From: Fusibacter sp. 3D3
Lineage (GTDB): Bacteria > Bacillota > Clostridia > Peptostreptococcales > Acidaminobacteraceae
DNA: 59,221 bases
Reading direction: 5' to 3'
Assembly (NCBI RefSeq): GCF_001748365.1
Contig: NZ_BDHH01000017.1
Span: 57,788 to 117,008 of the forward strand
Shown: positions 55,464 through 59,221 of the stretch, piece after piece
Position numbering within the stretch: position 1 is the stretch's first letter
How the letters are laid out: each line of letters begins with the position of its first letter
Program-made: the position numbers and the translations under genes
The notes under the pieces: generated by a model
Seen by the model: only the letters and a program-made list of their open reading frames with translations
Databases searched by the model: none
What the model was told of the DNA's origin: nothing

Positions 55464-56323
55464 AGAGCGATATCCCCCATTTCTAATGTCTTAATTTGAA
55501 TGATTTCATTATCTTCTGGTGGCTCATAAACCATCAATGCATGATTTTCAGTGATGTATTCTATTTTGATTTTTTGTGTTTTTGTATTTTCAGTCTTTCG
55601 ATAGATTGTGTTATGACGTATGTACTCATTAAATCTATTCTTTTGAATCACATGTCTTTCTTCGAAAACTTCATATTTTAAAATGGGAAGTGTCAAAGAA
55701 CGTAATTCTCCACGAAGTATGCCGTTTTGATAGGTCATAAAAATTTGAAAAATGGAATCCGTTTTGTTTTCAAATTTTAGATCATATAGATTGTAGATAC
55801 AAGTAGCACCTGTTCCAAATGGTCTATGTCTTGAATCGTCTGGATATAAATCGTAGTCGTGACGATGACGTTCTAATATTTCAAGTGGTGAGTGCAAAGC
55901 AATCCAATAGAGTAAATTGGATACTTGGCAAACCGCTGGAGTGGTTCCTTTTATTTTTTGACTTGCAAAGTTCGTGACATCTAAAAATAATGATTTTGTG
56001 TGTCCGATATTTTTCCAAAATGAAAATACAGCATTTGGCTTTATGACGATTCCATTGAGTTTTGCAATGAGATGCTTAATTTCTTTTTCTTTAATTTGAA
56101 TTTCATGAGGATCTAAGGTTTCATAGGAAGTGAGCAGTGTAGATTGATGCTTGAAGTAAAGGTGTGGTAATCGCTCCTCTACTATGGGTAAAGCTTTTAA
56201 ATTTAAGTGGCTCAATTTTGCACGAAAAACTAAGCATATCCAATACCAAATCGCATTTCTATGCTTTGAAAAATCTGTATAGTGACTTTTTTTTATAGCG
56301 TTCTCAAATAAGGAGGGTCTCAT
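55460..56323 (-). CDS. VanW family protein
   Basis: A 287-residue protein of the VanW family, first seen in vancomycin-resistance clusters but widespread in clostridia and of unknown function. The conserved block is TPAVCQVSNLLYWIALHSPL with Cys, followed by ERHRHDYDLYPDDSRHRPFGTGATC and IYNLYDLKFEN. No signal peptide is visible. ATG is chosen; a TTG eight codons upstream is possible, and neither has a strong ribosome site. No van ligase genes are present, so resistance is not implied. Confidence 0.85.
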   Translation of the reverse strand: MRPSLFENAIKKSHYTDFSKHRNAIWYWICLVFRAKLSHLNLKALPIVEERLPHLYFKHQSTLLTSYETLDPHEIQIKEKEIKHLIAKLNGIVIKPNAVFSFWKNIGHTKSLFLDVTNFASQKIKGTTPAVCQVSNLLYWIALHSPLEILERHRHDYDLYPDDSRHRPFGTGATCIYNLYDLKFENKTDSIFQIFMTYQNGILRGELRSLTLPILKYEVFEERHVIQKNRFNEYIRHNTIYRKTENTKTQKIKIEYITENHALMVYEPPEDNEIIQIKTLEMGDIAL

Positions 56324-56420
56324 TGCAAAATCACTTTCTTCGTCCAAGTACGTAAATCGTCAGTTTTAATTATATCAAAATTAACATCATAGAACCATTA
56401 AAAGTTAATTAAAAGTAAAT

Positions 56421-56471
56421 CCCTCGACTTATGGTTGACGTAATTATTTTACGTCAACCATAAGTCGAGGG
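56421..56471. repeat. Perfect 23-bp hairpin between genes
   Basis: Arms 56421-56443 (CCCTCGACTTATGGTTGACG then TAA) and 56449-56471 are perfectly complementary around a 5-base loop. It lies between two minus-strand genes. Read on the minus strand it is followed by ATTTACTTTTAATT, so it could be a terminator, but the stem is longer than needed. Confidence 0.8.
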
Positions 56472-56503
56472 AGACCTGTTTTAGCGGAGAGAGAATCTGT
56501 TTT

Positions 56504-57232
56504 TTAACTTCGGCAATGCTCAATTTTCAACCTAGGCACATGTTCAAATTGAATCTGTTCATTTTCATAAAGGAATTCAACGGCATCTATAGGCCAATTT
56601 GCAAGCTGCCTTTGTAAAAAGCCCTCTATGAGAATCATTTCGGTCATTGAGCCGCCAGTTGATCCTTGAAAATAGAGAGTCGCCCACCCTATTTCATCTT
56701 CTGATGACGGCTCTTTTTCTGATAAGTTGATGACTGCAGTTTTTTTGCCATTGAGAATTTCAAGTGATTTAATTTCAATTACGGCATTTTCAAAGTAATG
56801 AGTTTGTAAGTAATGGGCGATATATCGCAGCTTTTTTTCAGCGTCCGCTTCTGGCGGCAGAATACCATAGTGATCTATATACGGTGCCCCCGTGTCGTCA
56901 AGCAGGTTAAAAACGAGCAGATTTTCTTTTTTATAATTTTGGCTGATGATTTCCACTTGTTGCTTGAGGTCATTATTAAGCTGTGTTAGAGCAACTTGAT
57001 AATATTGAAGTGCTTCAGAATACGCGTTGGCATTGGCTTCATTAGATTTCATGTTCTCATCGTTGAGCTGATTAAATTTATGATCCAACTGGCTGAATTG
57101 CGATTTATACAATTCAACTTTTTCCAGAAGTGTTCTATTAGTCAGAATCAAACTCTTCATATGAAGTTGTTGCCAAGTTAATGCAGCAAGTAATAAAATG
57201 ATAATGCTCATAAAGGGTAGTGTTTTTTTCAT
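56504..57232 (-). CDS. GerMN-like anchored protein
   Basis: A 242-residue protein. An N-terminal membrane helix (about residues 5-22) is followed by a coiled coil of about 80 residues (KVELYKSQFSQLDHKFNQLND). The C-terminal domain of about 110 residues has a GerMN-like pattern, KTAVINLSEKEPSS, a GSTGGSMTEMILIEGFLQ core and AVEFLYENEQI. GerM-type domains occur in spore and cell-wall proteins. ATG follows AGGAG by 7 bp. It is upstream of VanW in the same direction. Confidence 0.65.
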   Translation of the reverse strand: MKKTLPFMSIIILLLAALTWQQLHMKSLILTNRTLLEKVELYKSQFSQLDHKFNQLNDENMKSNEANANAYSEALQYYQVALTQLNNDLKQQVEIISQNYKKENLLVFNLLDDTGAPYIDHYGILPPEADAEKKLRYIAHYLQTHYFENAVIEIKSLEILNGKKTAVINLSEKEPSSEDEIGWATLYFQGSTGGSMTEMILIEGFLQRQLANWPIDAVEFLYENEQIQFEHVPRLKIEHCRS

Positions 57233-57401
57233 TAGTATACTCCTAGGATTTTCGGATGATTCCAATCGCCTCTATCTTAATTTAACATAAAAGCACATAG
57301 GGTTGCACCTGTTAGACGCTAAAAACATATAAAAAGTTCCATCTAAATTCAAATTTTAATGAATTTATGAATGAAACTTTTTATTTACGGTATATTTACT
57401 G

Positions 57402-57767
57402 CTACAAATTAATAGTTCTGAGCCAGTTTTTTGCTTCTTCTTCTGTTTTGAAAACACTGAATTCTCGACCAGTAAGCTTCCCCACTGTTTCAATAGCAAC
57501 TTTTTGCCAAGTGCCCACACCGTAGAGTGCAGAGGCTTTTACATATGATTTATTTTGTGCGGATACCTCTTCAAAAACTTTTGTCGTATTGCGGTCAAAA
57601 GAGATTGCATTTATATTTGTAATCACATAAATGCCTTTTGTACCTTCACGTTCAATCACTCGGTGTGACTGGTTGAGCAAATCGGAAATCTCATCTTTTT
57701 TTAAGTTAGAGAAATCTTGATAAAGTACTTTATTCCCGTTAATTTCATCCCATTTAAAGCGTTCCAT
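57402..57767 (-). CDS. STAS/SpoIIAA-like protein
   Basis: A 121-residue soluble protein with the alternating strand-helix order of the SpoIIAA-like STAS superfamily: KVLYQDFSNLKKDEISDLLN, KGIYVITNINAISFDRNTT and a C-terminal EEEAKNWLRTINL helix of the kind seen in STAS/SEC14-like proteins. The role is unknown. AGGAGTTAGTAC precedes the ATG. It stands alone between a terminator and a 136-bp gap without visible features. Confidence 0.7.
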   Translation of the reverse strand: MERFKWDEINGNKVLYQDFSNLKKDEISDLLNQSHRVIEREGTKGIYVITNINAISFDRNTTKVFEEVSAQNKSYVKASALYGVGTWQKVAIETVGKLTGREFSVFKTEEEAKNWLRTINL

Positions 57768-57994
57768 ATATGTACTAACTCCTTTCGATAGTTAAGACTT
57801 AGACTATACATATCCCTTATACCCCAAATTGATGAAGAACATACAAAAAAATGCCCGAAGGCATTTTGCAATGTTACAATAATACTTATTAAACTCAAAG
57901 GATCAAACAATTTATTCATTTCAGTAGAGACTAAAAATAGGAACATAAGTATGAGTGCAATAAATGCACTTATTTTAAGGGTTTTCCGTTTCAT
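57701..57994 (-). CDS. Possible small membrane ORF spanning a terminator
   Basis: The ATG lies one base after the PHP gene stop, with AAAGAGG 6 bp before it. The frame opens KRKTLKISAFIALILMFLFL, a strong membrane helix. It then runs through a terminator-like hairpin (57848-57867) and overlaps the STAS-like gene start by 67 bases. The first 40 codons may be a real peptide or the remnant of a longer gene; the rest is probably not coding. Confidence 0.3.
   Translation of the reverse strand: MKRKTLKISAFIALILMFLFLVSTEMNKLFDPLSLISIIVTLQNAFGHFFVCSSSIWGIRDMYSLSLNYRKELVHIWNALNGMKLTGIKYFIKISLT
57845..57867 (-). terminator. Minus-strand terminator
   Basis: AAAATGCC (57848-57855) and GGCATTTT (57860-57867) form a stem with a TTCG loop on the minus strand, followed by a T-run there. 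It would end the PHP transcript. Confidence 0.8.
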
Positions 57995-57995
57995 C

Positions 57996-58718
57996 TTAAA
58001 CCTCTTTAGAATGATTTAAATATGACCATAAACGGTTGATGTCATTGTTGACAATCAAATTTTTCGGAAAATTTACAGCTTCTACAAGCGCTTCGACGTT
58101 TGAAAAGTTGCCAATATCGCTAATGTAATGGGCATCACTACCAAAAATAACAGCCGCTTGATGTTTTTCACAGAGTGCCAACAATGTGATGTAGTTCTCT
58201 CTTGCATTTTCTCTAACGGCTACTGGCGCTAACGAACTGTTGTTAATCTCAAGAAGGACGTTATGTGCTTTTGCTGCGATTACCAGTCTTTCATATTCCA
58301 ATGGATATCTGGCATCATCAGGATGTCCTATGATATTGACCTTAGGATGTTTCATAGCATTGATTAAGGCATTTGTATTTTCTGTGGCGCCTAAGTTTTC
58401 AAAGCAAGGAATGTGCAGACTAGCAATGGCATAATCCAAATGTTTCATGTCTTGGTCGGATAGATCAATAGCCCCTGCACTATTGAGGATGTTAAGCTCA
58501 ACACCTTTTAATACTCTGAGGCCTTCGATTACTTCAGGTAATACTTTTAGATTGCCAAAATAATATTCTTGAGTACTTCCCGGCATCTTAGGGGCATGGT
58601 CGGAAACGCCAAGAAGCTTAAGCCCTTTATTTTTAGCAGCAAGTATATTTTCATTAAGTGTACTATAGGCATGCCCACTTGCAACTGTATGTGTGTGTAG
58701 ATCTAGTATATATCGCAT
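57996..58718 (-). CDS. PHP domain phosphoesterase (YcdX-like)
   Basis: A 240-residue metal-dependent phosphatase of the PHP family. The metal ligands are in DLHTHTVASGHAYSTL, GVSDHAPKMPG, GVELNILN, IASLHIP, IIGHPDD and FGSDAHYISDIG. Length and motif order match YcdX. The natural substrate is not known. Its end is followed at once by a possible small membrane ORF and a terminator. Confidence 0.93.
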   Translation of the reverse strand: MRYILDLHTHTVASGHAYSTLNENILAAKNKGLKLLGVSDHAPKMPGSTQEYYFGNLKVLPEVIEGLRVLKGVELNILNSAGAIDLSDQDMKHLDYAIASLHIPCFENLGATENTNALINAMKHPKVNIIGHPDDARYPLEYERLVIAAKAHNVLLEINNSSLAPVAVRENARENYITLLALCEKHQAAVIFGSDAHYISDIGNFSNVEALVEAVNFPKNLIVNNDINRLWSYLNHSKEV

Positions 58719-58850
58719 TTTGAATCCTCTTTTCTGAATAATCCTCTCGGGGAAAATTGCTTAATTATTATTGCCTTGTTGCACAAGAATTATACCAAAA
58801 GTATGCCTATATATCAAATGAGATAAATTTAATTTTAGTAGTAATCACAA

Positions 58851-58892
58851 AAACGTCTTCAAAAGAATCCATAAACTCTTTTGAAGACGTTT
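58851..58892. terminator. 16-bp hairpin between IS66 end and PHP gene
   Basis: AAACGTCTTCAAAAGA (58851-58866) pairs perfectly with 58877-58892. On the minus strand a TTTTT follows, so it ends the IS66 transcript and may be the terminal structure of the element. The rest of 58719-58946 holds no gene. Confidence 0.7.
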
Positions 58893-58946
58893 AAATTTTT
58901 GGAGCGAATCTTTAAATTATAAAAATTATTGTAACTATTCAGTCGT

Positions 58947-59221
58947 CTAACCAAATATAATATTTTTAGACTGATTTGCTAATGCAGATTTAATCGCAGA
59001 ATAAGCATGAATACCTTGCTTACTCGCAGTCCCTATATAAGACATTATTGTTGCAAAAGTATCTGCTCCAGTCTTAGTTCTGAAACATCCAGCTACCTTT
59101 TGTTTTACTTTTATCATACGTATATCTTGTTCAGCTAAATTATTTGTAAATGGAATGCTGAAGTCATCTACAAATAGGCAGACTTCACCCTTGTATTCAA
59201 CAAAGCGATTGATGAGTGCGC
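58947..59221 (-). mobile_element. IS66 family transposase, C-terminal part
   Basis: The final 91 codons of a transposase cut by the window edge. The reading FVDDFSIPFTNNLAEQDIRM, followed by VAGCFRTKTGADTFATIMSY and TASKQGIHAYSAIKSAL, is the highly conserved IS66 (DDE) C-terminal region including the NxxE segment NNLAEQ. The frame stops at 58947-58949. No C-terminal IS66 tail domain follows. The copy could be intact outside the window. No terminal inverted repeat was identified within the window. Confidence 0.9.

Noticed and set aside
55460-56323. Vancomycin resistance cluster
   Set aside because: VanW alone is common in clostridia; no VanA/B-type ligase, VanH, VanX or two-component genes are present.

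Overview
The window reads as chromosomal DNA from a low-GC, anaerobic Gram-positive bacterium, most likely class Clostridia. The clues are strong AGGAGG-type ribosome binding sites, lipoprotein and monoderm-type proteins, a single-copy-style chromosome layout, LexA next to a YneA-like SOS division inhibitor, a monoderm Tad pilus locus without secretin, fermentative enzymes (malic enzyme, glutamate dehydrogenase, a decarboxylase-type carboxyltransferase, a giant acyl-CoA dehydratase activase) and clostridial-type DUF families. The genus is not determined. I saw no tRNA, rRNA, CRISPR array or phage module.

Layout. 0.3-4.9 kb: a glycerol-3-phosphate-oxidase-like set (GlpA-like with BFD-type Fe-S tail, a second FAD oxidoreductase, a small DUF1667 cysteine protein) plus a PAS/AAA+/HTH sigma-54 activator. 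A strong terminator sits in its leader, as in antitermination-controlled glp operons. 5.1-9.8 kb: UppP, several tiny unknown genes, a CD3324-like small regulator followed by a candidate structured RNA, a DUF6179/DUF6323-like pair, and an acetyltransferase. 9.8-16.0 kb: 3-methyladenine glycosylase, then a purine riboswitch of unusual geometry in front of xpt and a complete nucleoside-type BMP ABC transporter. 16.2-24 kb: acetyltransferases, a soluble and a membrane chemotaxis receptor, an alkaline phosphatase with a clear four-repeat PHO box, a YibE/F protein, and an SGNH hydrolase. 24-28.5 kb: an acyltransferase/zinc-ribbon membrane pair, Lrp, and divergent OadA-like carboxyltransferase around an 18-bp palindrome. 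28.9-33.5 kb: a compact Tad/Flp pilus operon ending in an FHA protein. 33.6-49.7 kb: purine and deoxynucleoside salvage (hpt, deoC, deoD), an AI-2E-type transporter, a degenerate response regulator, the 1412-residue activase, an HD-GYP sensor, CBS-pyrophosphatase, a methionine gamma-lyase-like enzyme, malic enzyme and an aldo/keto reductase. 49.9-54.1 kb: gdhA, lexA, a divergent SOS gene and a tyrosine recombinase. 54.4-59.2 kb: a cell-envelope cluster (propeller protein, VanW, GerMN-like protein), a STAS-like protein, a PHP phosphoesterase and the C-terminal end of an IS66-family transposase cut by the window edge.

The most interesting material is non-coding: (a) a roughly 100-bp dispersed palindromic element present twice in opposite orientations (16.0 and 49.9 kb) with a conserved loop and compensatory stem changes; (b) a candidate structured RNA at 7.5 kb; (c) a purine riboswitch with extra nucleotides in its ligand junction; (d) a 108-bp nested-palindrome element at 52.6 kb whose left end recurs at 45.9 kb; (e) IS200/IS605-like end hairpins at 48.6 kb; (f) an orphan hairpin plus terminator at 26.1 kb that implies a small RNA. 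Family names come from recognition of sequence motifs by eye; no database search was run.
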